From contig DASRIC010000066.1 of NCBI GenBank assembly GCA_035650215.1, forward strand, positions 1 to 64,000: DNA of 64,000 nucleotides, written 5' to 3'. A program made the translations under genes and the position numbers. How positions within the stretch are numbered: the stretch's first letter is position 1; every line of letters begins with the position of its first letter. Of the stretch, positions 31,153 through 39,053 are shown piece after piece. The stretch comes from JACVRW01 sp035650215 (GTDB lineage: Bacteria > Actinomycetota > Thermoleophilia > Solirubrobacterales > Thermoleophilaceae). Under the pieces are notes generated by a model. That model did not search any database. It saw only the letters and a program-made list of their open reading frames with translations, and was not told the origin of the DNA.

Positions 31153-31913
31153 GCGCCCACCTCGTGGATGCGGCCGGCGGACTGCGAGAGCCGGCCGCCG
31201 TCACGGCCGTGGCGCACCGCCACGACCTCGGCCATGATCGAGAGCGCGGTCTCCTCGGGCGTGACGGCGCCGAGGTCGAGCCCGATGGGAGCGGCGATCC
31301 GCTCGAGGAGCTCCTCCTCGAGTCCCGCCGCCAGGAGCCGCTCGCGCCGATGCGCCTGCGCCCGGCGGCTGCCCATGGCGCCCACGTACGGCGCGTCGGA
31401 GCGCAAGGCGATCTCGAGCGCAGCGTCGTCCAGCTTCGGGTCGTGCGTGAGCACCGCGACGTAGGTGGCGCGGTCGATGCCGCCGGTGCGCGCAAAGGCC
31501 TCCTCGGGCCAGGCGGCGATCACCTCCTCCGCCTCGGGGAAGCGATCGGGGGTGGCGAACTGCGAGCGCGGGTCGCACACGAACGGGCGCCAGCCCGCTG
31601 CGCGCGCGAGCCGGCAGAGCGCGGCCGCGTAGTCCACCGCGCCGAAGATCACGAGCCGCGGCGCCGGCGCCGTGACGTCGATGAAGAGCAGGGTGTCCCC
31701 GGCCTCGGCGAGCTCGGAGCGCTCCTCCCAGAGCAGGTCGTCGGCCGCCTTGACGGCAATCCGATCGAGCTCGACGTCGCCCAGCCCGCCCTCGGACGTG
31801 CCATCCGCCCGGATGAGCAGCTTGGAGCCGCGCCGCTCGCCGCTCACCACGGTGACGAGTGCGGCGCGACCGTCCTCGGCCGCGATCTGGGCGAAGGCGC
31901 TCTGAGCACTCAA
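31149..31913 (-). CDS. XdhC/CoxF-family maturation protein, C-terminal (Rossmann) half
   Basis: A 254-residue protein carrying an N-terminal XdhC-like segment and the Rossmann domain. PRLVIFGAVDYAAALCRLARAAGWRPFVCDPR is the nucleotide-binding part, and YVAVLTHDPKLDDAAL plus YVGAMGSRRAQAHR are the family signatures. XdhC proteins insert or sulfurate the molybdenum cofactor before it enters the large subunit. In many genomes this and the CoxI domain form one chain; here they are separate genes overlapping by four bases. Confidence 0.88.
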   Translation of the reverse strand: MSAQSAFAQIAAEDGRAALVTVVSGERRGSKLLIRADGTSEGGLGDVELDRIAVKAADDLLWEERSELAEAGDTLLFIDVTAPAPRLVIFGAVDYAAALCRLARAAGWRPFVCDPRSQFATPDRFPEAEEVIAAWPEEAFARTGGIDRATYVAVLTHDPKLDDAALEIALRSDAPYVGAMGSRRAQAHRRERLLAAGLEEELLERIAAPIGLDLGAVTPEETALSIMAEVVAVRHGRDGGRLSQSAGRIHEVGA

Positions 31914-32230
31914 TCCAGGTACTCCTCGACGAACACGTCTATCTCGCCGCCGCAGGGGAGTCCCACGTCCCAGGCCTCGCTGTCGGCGATCCCGAAGTGG
32001 AGCAGGCGCGGGTCGCGCTCGCGAAGCACATCCGCGGCGGCCTCCACGACGGCGCCCTCCACGCAGCCGCCCGACACAGCGCCCGATACCTCGCCGTGCT
32101 CGTTCACCGCCATCTTGGCTCCCGGTGGGCGCGGCGCCGAGCGCTTCACCGCGACGACGGTCGCGATGGCCACGCGATCGCCTCGGGCCATCCAGGCCCG
32201 TACGTCGTCCAGCACATCCTTCAAGAGCAT
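31910..32230 (-). CDS. XdhC/CoxI domain protein, N-terminal half
   Basis: About 106 residues from ATG 32230. It contains the XdhC_CoxI domain: RVAIATVVAVKRSAPRPPGAK, then the cysteine signature GAVSGGCVEGAV and LPCGGEIDVFVEEYL at the end. A GGGGAGG sequence abuts the ATG, so a TTG six bases downstream (32224) may be the real start; an upstream GTG at 32278 would overlap coxE. It works with the Rossmann partner encoded next in the maturation of the molybdenum enzyme. Confidence 0.85.
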   Translation of the reverse strand: MLLKDVLDDVRAWMARGDRVAIATVVAVKRSAPRPPGAKMAVNEHGEVSGAVSGGCVEGAVVEAAADVLRERDPRLLHFGIADSEAWDVGLPCGGEIDVFVEEYLD

Positions 32231-32264
32231 CCTCCCCTTGACAGCCAACCTTCCCAAAGGAGCC

Positions 32265-33431
32265 TCATCTGAAGCCACTTTCCATCTGCAGCGCGAGCTG
32301 CTCCAGCGACGCGAGCGAGTTGCCGGCGAGGAAGACGTCCACGTGAGGCAGCGCGGCCTGCATGCCGCGGGTGAGCGGCTCGTAGTCGGGATGAGCCTTG
32401 AGCGGGTTGAGCCAGACCAGCGTGTGCGCGCAGCGCCCGAGCCGGGCGAGCTCGGCCGCGAGCAGCTCGGGCTCGCCGCGGTCCCAGCCGTCCGAGAGCA
32501 GCACCACGTAGGCGCCGCGCCCGAGGCGGCGGCCGTGATCGCGGTTCAGGGTGGCGAGCGCCTCGCCGATCCGGGTGCCGCCCGACCAGTCATCGGCGGC
32601 GCTCGCCGCACGGTCGAGTGCGCGGTCGGGGTCGCGGCCGCGCAGCTCGCCGGTGACCCGCGTGAGGCGGGTGCCGAACACGAATGCCTCGACGCGGCGA
32701 CGAGCGGCGACGCAGGCCTGCATGTACTGGAGCAGCATCCGCGCGTACGGCTCCATCGAACCCGACACGTCGCACACGAGCACGAGCGGTCGCGGGCGCC
32801 GGCCGGGCTCGCGCCAGTGCCGCTCGAGCGGGTCGCCCTCGGTGCGCAGCGACCAGCGCAAGGTTCGGCGCAGGTCGGGCCGCGCCGCGTGCGGTGGGGC
32901 GCCGCGGCGGCGGGCGCTCCTCATTCGCCTGCTCGGCCGGCTGGGGGCGGTGAGCGCCAGCCGGCGCATAAGTCTCCTCACCGCGCGCCGCTCGGCGTCG
33001 GAGTAGTCGGCGAAGTCCTTCTCCCGCAAGAGCTCGCCGTCCGACCACGCGGCAGGCACCACGTCCGTGTCACGCTCGACGAGAGCCGGGACGTCGCGGT
33101 GCGGGACGGCCACCCGCGGGAGCACGAGCTGGGCCACGTCGTCGAGCTTCTCGCCCGGCACGGCGGGCTCCGGCGGCGCAGGGAACCATTCGGCGAACGC
33201 CGCGTCGAACGCAGCCAAGTCGTCCTGGCGCGAGCAGAGTGCCGCCCGCAGGGCGAAGTAGCCGGCCTCGCGGTCGGCGGGATCCACGGCGGCCAGCGCC
33301 CGGTGCGCCCCGAGCACCTCGTCCACGCCCACGCGCGCACCGGCGGCCCGCATCGAGGCGGCGAGCAGCGCCAGCCGGGCGGTCAGCCGGGTGCCCAAGA
33401 AGGCGCGGCGGGCCCGGGACAGCTCAGACAC
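32265..33431 (-). CDS. coxE: CoxE-like VWA-domain protein
   Basis: A 388-residue protein whose second half is a von Willebrand A domain with the MIDAS motif DVSGSM at 221-226 and the later SGGTRIGEAL and LSDGWDRG elements. The N-terminal half is helical and basic. CoxE partners the MoxR-type ATPase CoxD in activating the molybdenum-copper or related centre of CoxL after cofactor insertion. It starts at GTG 33431, overlapping the coxD stop by eight bases, and ends 34 bases before xdhC. Confidence 0.87.
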   Translation of the reverse strand: MSELSRARRAFLGTRLTARLALLAASMRAAGARVGVDEVLGAHRALAAVDPADREAGYFALRAALCSRQDDLAAFDAAFAEWFPAPPEPAVPGEKLDDVAQLVLPRVAVPHRDVPALVERDTDVVPAAWSDGELLREKDFADYSDAERRAVRRLMRRLALTAPSRPSRRMRSARRRGAPPHAARPDLRRTLRWSLRTEGDPLERHWREPGRRPRPLVLVCDVSGSMEPYARMLLQYMQACVAARRRVEAFVFGTRLTRVTGELRGRDPDRALDRAASAADDWSGGTRIGEALATLNRDHGRRLGRGAYVVLLSDGWDRGEPELLAAELARLGRCAHTLVWLNPLKAHPDYEPLTRGMQAALPHVDVFLAGNSLASLEQLALQMESGFR

Positions 33432-34266
33432 CCTCGAGCACTCCGTGCTCACGAACTTGGTCGAGATCCTCTCGCACCTTCAGTACAACGCCGAGGGTCT
33501 CCTCAAGTTCGCCGGAATCGAGGGCGAGCAGCGCTTGCGCCCATGCGATCGTCTCGCCAACGCCCGGCAGCTTGTAGAGCTCCTCCTCGCGCAGCCTCGC
33601 CACGCCGGCGCAGACTCGCGCGGCCAGATCGTCCGGCACCCCCGGCAGCCGCGCGCGCACGATCGCGGCCTCGCGCTCCGGCGCGGGGTAGTCGATCCAG
33701 TGGTAGAGGCAGCGGCGCTTCAGGGCGTCGTGCAGCTCGCGCGTGCGATTCGAGGTGACCACGACGACCGGCCGGCGCGTGGCGCCGATCGTCCCGAGCT
33801 CGGGGATCGACACCTGGAAGTCCGACAGGAACTCGAGGAGGAAGGCCTCGAACTCGTCGTCGGCGCGATCGACCTCGTCGATCAGCAGCACCACGGGCTC
33901 GCTGGCCTGGAGCGCGTCGAGCAGCGGGCGCCGCAGCAGGAAGCGCTCCGAGTAGAGCGACCCCTCCACGTCGACGCCGGCCGACCCGGCGGCCCGCAGG
34001 TGGAGCAGCTGGCGCGGGTAGTCCCAGTCGTAGAGGGCGTGGTGAAGGTCGATGCCCTCGTGGCACTGCAGCCGGATCAGACGCGACCCGGTGGCGGCCG
34101 CGAGCGCCTTGGCGACCTCGGTCTTGCCCACGCCCGCCTCCCCCTCCAGCAGCAGCGGCTGCTCGAGGCTGGCGGCGAGGTACACCGCGACGCAGAGGCC
34201 CCGGTCGGCGAGGTAGCTCTCGCTTGCCAGGGCCTCCTCGACGGCTGCCGGGTTGTCGAAGCTCAG
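33424..34266 (-). CDS. coxD: CoxD-like MoxR AAA+ ATPase with apparent CTG start
   Basis: A 280-residue AAA+ ATPase of the MoxR family. Walker A is GEAGVGKT at 42-49, Walker B VVLLIDEVDRAD, and sensor 1 VVTSNRTRELHDALKRRC. The protein body begins SFDNPAAVEEALASESYLADRG, matching CoxD-type N-termini, yet no ATG, GTG or TTG lies before it within the frame near the coxM stop. The codon at the expected place is CTG (34264-34266), overlapping the coxM TGA as CTGA. The next in-frame GTG falls inside the first helices. I therefore infer a coupled CTG start. Confidence 0.85.
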   Translation of the reverse strand: MSFDNPAAVEEALASESYLADRGLCVAVYLAASLEQPLLLEGEAGVGKTEVAKALAAATGSRLIRLQCHEGIDLHHALYDWDYPRQLLHLRAAGSAGVDVEGSLYSERFLLRRPLLDALQASEPVVLLIDEVDRADDEFEAFLLEFLSDFQVSIPELGTIGATRRPVVVVTSNRTRELHDALKRRCLYHWIDYPAPEREAAIVRARLPGVPDDLAARVCAGVARLREEELYKLPGVGETIAWAQALLALDSGELEETLGVVLKVREDLDQVREHGVLEGV

Positions 34267-35111
34267 GGCGCCACGGCCTCCTCGAGCGCCCGCCGGGTGA
34301 GCACCGCGGCGAGGTGACGCTTGTAGTCGGGCGTCGCGTTGAGGTCGCCCGGCGGGTCGGTGCCGTCGCCCGCATGCGCGGCCGCCGTCGCGATCGACTC
34401 GGCATCGAGGCCGCCGCCGCGCAGCGCGTCCTCCACGGCGCTCGCCCGCAGCGGGGTGGGGCCCATGTGCGTGAGGCCGACTCGCACGTCCTCGCACTCG
34501 CCCCCCGCGCCCTTCTTCACGAGCGCGCAGACACCGACCATCGCCCAGTCCTCCGCCCGGCGGGTGAACTTCTGGTAGCCGAAACCCCAGTCGTCCAGCC
34601 TCGGGATTGAAATCTGCGTGATCACCTCGGTGTGCTCGAGCGCGGTCGTCAGGTAGTCCTGGAACATGTCGGCGGCGGCGATCGTGCGCTTCTCGCCCCC
34701 GATGCCCTGCGCCGTGATCGTGCCGTCGAGCGTCAGCACCACGGTGGGGAGATCGGACGCCGGGTCGGCGTGGGCGAGCGAGCCGCCGATCGTGCCCCGG
34801 TTGCGCACCTGCTGGTCCGCGATCAGCGACGCCGCCCGGCTGGCCACGCCCATCTCGGGCACGTCCTGGAGGTCGGCGTGGCGGGTCATCGCGCCGATCT
34901 GCCAGTCGTCGTCGTACTGCGAGATCCCGTGCAGGCCGGGAACCCTGCGCAGGTCGATGAGAATCGTGGGCGCCGCGAGCCGCACCTTCATCAGCGGCAG
35001 CAGCGAATGGCCGCCGGCGAGCAGCTTGGCGTCCTCGCCGTTGTCGTGCAGCATCCGCACGGCCTCGTCGATGCTGTCGGGCGCCTCATAGTCGAAGGGC
35101 GCGGTGATCAT
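34263..35111 (-). CDS. coxM: CoxM-like FAD-binding subunit of a molybdenum hydroxylase
   Basis: A 282-residue flavoprotein, the medium subunit that passes electrons from the iron-sulfur subunit to an acceptor. FAD motifs are AGGHSLLP at 32-39 and TIGGS at 107-111, with the C-terminal CO-dehydrogenase flavoprotein domain (LTHMGPTPLRASAVEDAL) after about residue 170. A GAAGGGAG ribosome site precedes the ATG, which overlaps the coxL stop (ATGA). Its TGA is shared with the CTG of coxD. Confidence 0.92.
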   Translation of the reverse strand: MITAPFDYEAPDSIDEAVRMLHDNGEDAKLLAGGHSLLPLMKVRLAAPTILIDLRRVPGLHGISQYDDDWQIGAMTRHADLQDVPEMGVASRAASLIADQQVRNRGTIGGSLAHADPASDLPTVVLTLDGTITAQGIGGEKRTIAAADMFQDYLTTALEHTEVITQISIPRLDDWGFGYQKFTRRAEDWAMVGVCALVKKGAGGECEDVRVGLTHMGPTPLRASAVEDALRGGGLDAESIATAAAHAGDGTDPPGDLNATPDYKRHLAAVLTRRALEEAVAP

Positions 35112-37561
35112 GTTCCGCTCCCTTCGTCCGGGCTCGCCGGTCCGCTGCCGGACGCCCCCGTCCCGTGCTCGTCGAGCGGACGCCCCTGCTCGCTCGCGCG
35201 CGGGCCCTCGCCATTGCCGCCGCTCGCGGCCTGGATCGCCTCCCACACCCGCATCGGCGTGAACGGCATGTCGAGCTCCTTGACGCCGAGCGGCGCCAGG
35301 GCGTCCAGCACGGCAGACGCCACCGCGGGCGTGGCGGCGATCGTGCCGGCCTCGCCGACGCCCTTCACGCCGAGCGAGTTGACCGGCGACGGCGTCTCGG
35401 TGCGATCCGTCTCGAACGACGGCAGCTCGGCGGCCGTCGGCAGCGCGTAGTCGACGAACGTGCCCGTCACGAGCTGGCCCTCCTCGTCGTAGACCACCTG
35501 CTCGTAGAGCACCTGGCCGATCGCGTGCACGATGCCGCCGTGGATCTGGCCGTCGATCAGCATCGGGTTGATCGCCGGACCGCAATCGTCGACGCAGGTG
35601 TAGCGGATGACCTCGACCTTGCCGGTCTCGGCGTCCACCTCGACCACGCACGCGTGCGCTCCGAACGGGAACACGAAGTTCTCCGGGTCGTAGAACGCGC
35701 TCTCCTCGAGTTCCGGCTCGATGTCGGCCGGCAGCTCCTGGGGCGGGATGTGAGCCGCCCCGGAGATCTCCGCCATCGTCATCGACTTGTCGGGCGAGCC
35801 CTTCACCTGGTACTTGCCGTCGGACAGCTCGATGTCCTCGGGCGCCGCCTCGAGCAAGGCCGCGCAGATGCGCTTGGCCTTCTCCTGCACCCTGCGCGCG
35901 GCGCGGACGAGCGCCTCACCGCCCACCGCCAGCGAGCGCGAGCCGTAGGTGTTCCAGCCCCACGCGCCCTGGTCGGTGTCGCCGTGCAGGACCGTCACGT
36001 TCTCGGGATCGATGCCGAGGATGTCGCCGGCGATCTGCGCGAAGCTCGTGTCGAGTCCCTGGCCATGGGGCGAGATGCCGGAGTGGATGATCGCCGAGCC
36101 GGTGGGCGTGACGCGCACGTTGGCCGACTCGTAGAAGGCCGCCTGGAGCCCGACCCCCTGCGGGCCGACCGCGCGCGAGGGGGCCAGGCCGCAGACCTCG
36201 ACCCAGGTGGAGAAGCCCACCCCTCGGTAGACGCCCTTCGCGCGCAGCTCCTCCTGCTCGGCACGGAACGCGTCAAGGTCGAAGTTCTCGAGCAGCTTGT
36301 CGAGCGTGGCCTCGTAGTCGCCGGAGTCGTAGACGATTCCCAGAGCGGTCTCGAAGGGGAACTCCTCCTTCGGGATGAAGTTCTTGCGCCGCAGCTCGAG
36401 CCGGTCCATCGCCAACTCGTCCGCGAGCCGGTCCATCGCCAGCTCGATCCAGTAGGTGGCCTCCGGCCGGCCGGCGCCGCGGATGGCGTCCGTGCACATC
36501 TTGTTCGTGAAGACGCCTGTGATCGTGATGTCGATCGCCGGGAACTTGTAGCAACCGCCCATCACCGGAAAGCCGAGGGTGGGAATGAAGGGCGTCAAGA
36601 GCTGCTGGTAGGCGCCGAGGTCGGCGATGATCTCGGCCTTGCAACCGGTGACCGTGCCGTCGCTCTTCGCGCCGAGGGTGATGACGTTGATCTGGTCGCG
36701 ACCGTGGTGGCTCGTGGTCATGTGCTCGGAGCGCGTCTCCGTCCACTTGACCGGGCGGCCAAGCCGCTTGGCGAGCGCGAGCACGAGCGCCTCCTCGGCA
36801 TACACCTGGAGCTTGGTGCCGAAGCCGCCGCCCACGTCGGGGGCCACTACCCGGAGCTTGTCCTCGGGGATGCTGAGCATCCCGCCGAGCACGAAGCGGG
36901 CGATGTGGGGCACCTGCGTCGCGGAATAGAGAACCATGCCCTCACGCCGCGGCTCAGCGAGCGAGCAGCGCGGCTCGATCGGCGCGCCCGAGGTCCGGTG
37001 ATTCACGAGCCGGAGCGTGATCGTGGTATCGGCCTCACCGAGCGCGGCTTCGATATCGCCGCCGGAGACCCCCCACTGATGCGTCTGGTTGGTGCCGAAG
37101 CTCTCCCAGACGAGCGGCGACCCGTCCTCGAGGGCCTTCTCCGGGTCGACCACCGCGGGCTTGGGGTCGTACTCCACGATCACGTCCTCGGCCGCGTCGT
37201 ACGCCTGACCGCGGGTCGTTGCGACCACCACGGCCACGGGGTCGCCCACGTGCTTGACCTCACCGCGCTTGAGCGGCCAATGATCCGGCGTCTTGATCTC
37301 CACGCCCGGCGGGACCCAGACCATCGCCAGCCCGGCGGCGAAGTCCTCGGCCATGTCCTCACCGGTAAGCACGGCGACGACGCCGTGGCGCTCCATCGCG
37401 ACGGAGACGTCGATCGAGGTGATCGCGGCGTGTGCCTCAGGCGAGCGGACGATCGCCGCGTGCAGCATGCCGGGCACGGCGATGTCCTCGGTGTAGCGCC
37501 CGAGACCCGTGACCATCCGGGGGTCCTCCTTGCGCTTCATGCGTGTGCCGACGCTGCTCAT
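35108..37561 (-). CDS. coxL: CoxL-like molybdopterin large subunit (form II type)
   Basis: An 817-residue xanthine oxidase-family catalytic subunit. DVGGGFGTK at 242-250 and the terminal VKGVGEAGT (catalytic glutamate) are conserved. The active-site loop reads DAIRGAGRPEA at 358-368. True form I CO dehydrogenase has AYxCSFR there; form II proteins have an RGAGR-type loop, so CO oxidation cannot be assumed and another aldehyde, purine or aromatic substrate is possible. Order S-L-M also matches form II clusters. The C-terminal 30 residues are a low-complexity Gly/Pro/Ser tail. ATG 37561 overlaps the coxS stop; a 936-residue extension upstream is coxS read in another frame. Confidence 0.93.
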   Translation of the reverse strand: MSSVGTRMKRKEDPRMVTGLGRYTEDIAVPGMLHAAIVRSPEAHAAITSIDVSVAMERHGVVAVLTGEDMAEDFAAGLAMVWVPPGVEIKTPDHWPLKRGEVKHVGDPVAVVVATTRGQAYDAAEDVIVEYDPKPAVVDPEKALEDGSPLVWESFGTNQTHQWGVSGGDIEAALGEADTTITLRLVNHRTSGAPIEPRCSLAEPRREGMVLYSATQVPHIARFVLGGMLSIPEDKLRVVAPDVGGGFGTKLQVYAEEALVLALAKRLGRPVKWTETRSEHMTTSHHGRDQINVITLGAKSDGTVTGCKAEIIADLGAYQQLLTPFIPTLGFPVMGGCYKFPAIDITITGVFTNKMCTDAIRGAGRPEATYWIELAMDRLADELAMDRLELRRKNFIPKEEFPFETALGIVYDSGDYEATLDKLLENFDLDAFRAEQEELRAKGVYRGVGFSTWVEVCGLAPSRAVGPQGVGLQAAFYESANVRVTPTGSAIIHSGISPHGQGLDTSFAQIAGDILGIDPENVTVLHGDTDQGAWGWNTYGSRSLAVGGEALVRAARRVQEKAKRICAALLEAAPEDIELSDGKYQVKGSPDKSMTMAEISGAAHIPPQELPADIEPELEESAFYDPENFVFPFGAHACVVEVDAETGKVEVIRYTCVDDCGPAINPMLIDGQIHGGIVHAIGQVLYEQVVYDEEGQLVTGTFVDYALPTAAELPSFETDRTETPSPVNSLGVKGVGEAGTIAATPAVASAVLDALAPLGVKELDMPFTPMRVWEAIQAASGGNGEGPRASEQGRPLDEHGTGASGSGPASPDEGSGT

Positions 37562-38058
37562 GCCGGCACCTCCTCGCTCGAGGCGCCTCGGTCGCCGCCG
37601 GCCGCCTGCTTCATCGCCGCCACGATGTTGTGGTAGCCGGTGCAGCGGCAGAGGTTGCCCTCGAGCCCGTGCCGGATCTCCTCCTCGGAGGGATTCGGAT
37701 TGCGCTCGAGCAGGGCGGCGCCGGCCATGATCATCCCCGGGGTGCAGAAGCCGCACTGGAGGCCGTGCTGGTCGCGGAAGGCCTCCTGCAGCGGATGCCA
37801 GGAACCTTCCGAGGCGAGGCCCTCGATAGTCGTCACCTCCGCGCCCTCGGCCTGCACGGCGAGCACCGTGCAGCTCTTGACCGACTCCCCGTTCAGGTGG
37901 ACCGTGCAGGCGCCGCAATTCGTGGTGTCGCAGCCCACGTGCGTGCCAGTCAAGCCGAGCTCGTCGCGCAGCCAGTGCACCAGCAGGGTGCGGGCCTCCA
38001 CGAGGGACTCCCTGTGCTCCCCGTTTACCGTGGCCCGGACCCGCACCGTCGCGCTCAT
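37558..38058 (-). CDS. coxS: CoxS-like [2Fe-2S] small subunit
   Basis: A 166-residue iron-sulfur subunit. The plant-type cluster uses Cys43, Cys48, Cys51 and Cys63 (GCDTTNCGAC plus SC), and the second cluster uses Cys102, Cys105, Cys137 and Cys139 (CGFC and CRC). It is the first gene of the operon, with ATG 38058 behind GGGAGGAG. It receives electrons from the molybdenum subunit and hands them to the CoxM flavin. A frame extending to 38184 lacks a ribosome site. Confidence 0.94.
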   Translation of the reverse strand: MSATVRVRATVNGEHRESLVEARTLLVHWLRDELGLTGTHVGCDTTNCGACTVHLNGESVKSCTVLAVQAEGAEVTTIEGLASEGSWHPLQEAFRDQHGLQCGFCTPGMIMAGAALLERNPNPSEEEIRHGLEGNLCRCTGYHNIVAAMKQAAGGDRGASSEEVPA

Positions 38059-38092
38059 GTCGCTCCTCCCGCTCGCCTCTCCTCGCAGCGGG

Positions 38093-38130
38093 ATGCTACG
38101 ACTCCACGCCGCTTTCCGGCACGGTGCCGG
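38093..38130 (-). promoter_or_regulatory. Candidate cox promoter with overlapping palindrome
   Basis: Minus-strand TAGCAT (38093-38098) lies 34 bases before the coxS ATG, a good distance for a leader with a ribosome site. A perfect 15-base palindrome CCGGCACGGTGCCGG at 38116-38130 covers the place of the -35 element and would be a natural operator. The other strand serves the divergent hydrolase gene. Confidence 0.4.
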
Positions 38131-38153
38131 GCCGCCACGTCTCCGGCGGGCTC

Positions 38154-38159
38154 TAAGCT
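38154..38159 (+). promoter_or_regulatory. Candidate -10 box for the hydrolase at 38169
   Basis: TAAGCT with nine bases to the ATG; no ribosome site. It is called from consensus and spacing only. Confidence 0.3.
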
Positions 38160-38168
38160 CAGCGCGCG

Positions 38169-39053
38169 ATGCCGGCCACCACAAGGCACTTCGAGTACGA
38201 CGGACACCGGCTGGTGTACGACGAGTACGGCGAGGGCGAGCGCGTGGTTGTCCTGCTGCCGGGACTGCTGTTCTCGCGCCGGATGCACGGCCCGCTCGCC
38301 GAGACCCTCGCCGAGCGCGGCTACCGCGTTCTGTGCCTCGACCTGCTGGGCCACGGCAACTCGGACCGTCCGCCCGAGATGCCCAACTACTCGATGACGA
38401 TCTTCGGTCGCCAGGTGATCGCCCTGCTCGACCACGTGGAGGTCGACCAGGCTCTGCTGGGCGGCACGTCGCTCGGCGCCAACGCCTCGCTCGAGGCCGC
38501 GGCCGCCACTCCCGAGCGGGTGCGCGGACTGCTGATCGAGATGCCGGTGCTCGACAACGCCCTGCTCGGCTGCGCGATCGCCTTTACGCCGCTGCTCGTG
38601 GGCCTGACCTTCGGCGCGCCGGTGGCACGCGCGATCGCGCGCGGCGCGTCACTCGTGCCCCGCGGCCTCTCCCTGGTCGGCGACATGCTGTTCGACTGGG
38701 TGAGCCAGGACCCGAAGCCCTCGGCGTCGGTGCTCCAGGGGCTCTTCTACGGGCGCGTAGCGCCGCCGAGCTCCGAGCGCCGCCTGATGCAGCAGCCCAC
38801 CCTCGTGATCGGGCACTACCGCGATCCGATCCACCCCTTCTCGGACTCCGACATGCTGGTGCGCGAGTTGCCGAACGCGCGCCTGGTGGAGGCCTCCTCG
38901 ATCCTCGAGCTGCGGCTCACCCCCGAGCGCCTCACCGGCGAGATCGTGGCCTTTATCGAGGAGTGCTTCCGGCCGAAGCGGCGGAGCGGCCCTCGCAAGC
39001 GGGCCGCGACCGGCCCGCGACGCGGCGCTGCGGCCCGGCGGCCATCGGCGTAG
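38169..39053 (+). CDS. Alpha/beta hydrolase lacking the usual C-terminal histidine
   Basis: A 294-residue alpha/beta-hydrolase. VVLLPGLLFSRRM is the oxyanion region, GHGNSDRP follows strand 4, GGTSLGAN holds nucleophile Ser101, and GHYRDPIHPFSD holds the acid. At the place where the catalytic histidine is expected the chain reads EASSILELRLTPERL, with no histidine. Either a different residue completes the triad or the protein is not a classical hydrolase. The last 35 residues are highly basic (RPKRRSGPRKRAATGPRRGAA) and overlap the convergent yczE-like gene by 101 bases. It is divergent from coxS. Confidence 0.85.
   Translation: MPATTRHFEYDGHRLVYDEYGEGERVVVLLPGLLFSRRMHGPLAETLAERGYRVLCLDLLGHGNSDRPPEMPNYSMTIFGRQVIALLDHVEVDQALLGGTSLGANASLEAAAATPERVRGLLIEMPVLDNALLGCAIAFTPLLVGLTFGAPVARAIARGASLVPRGLSLVGDMLFDWVSQDPKPSASVLQGLFYGRVAPPSSERRLMQQPTLVIGHYRDPIHPFSDSDMLVRELPNARLVEASSILELRLTPERLTGEIVAFIEECFRPKRRSGPRKRAATGPRRGAAARRPSA

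Noticed and set aside
35165..37636. An 823-codon open frame antisense to coxL
   Set aside because: It is a GC-bias shadow: Arg/Asp/His-rich with no domain, while the opposite strand encodes a textbook CoxL.
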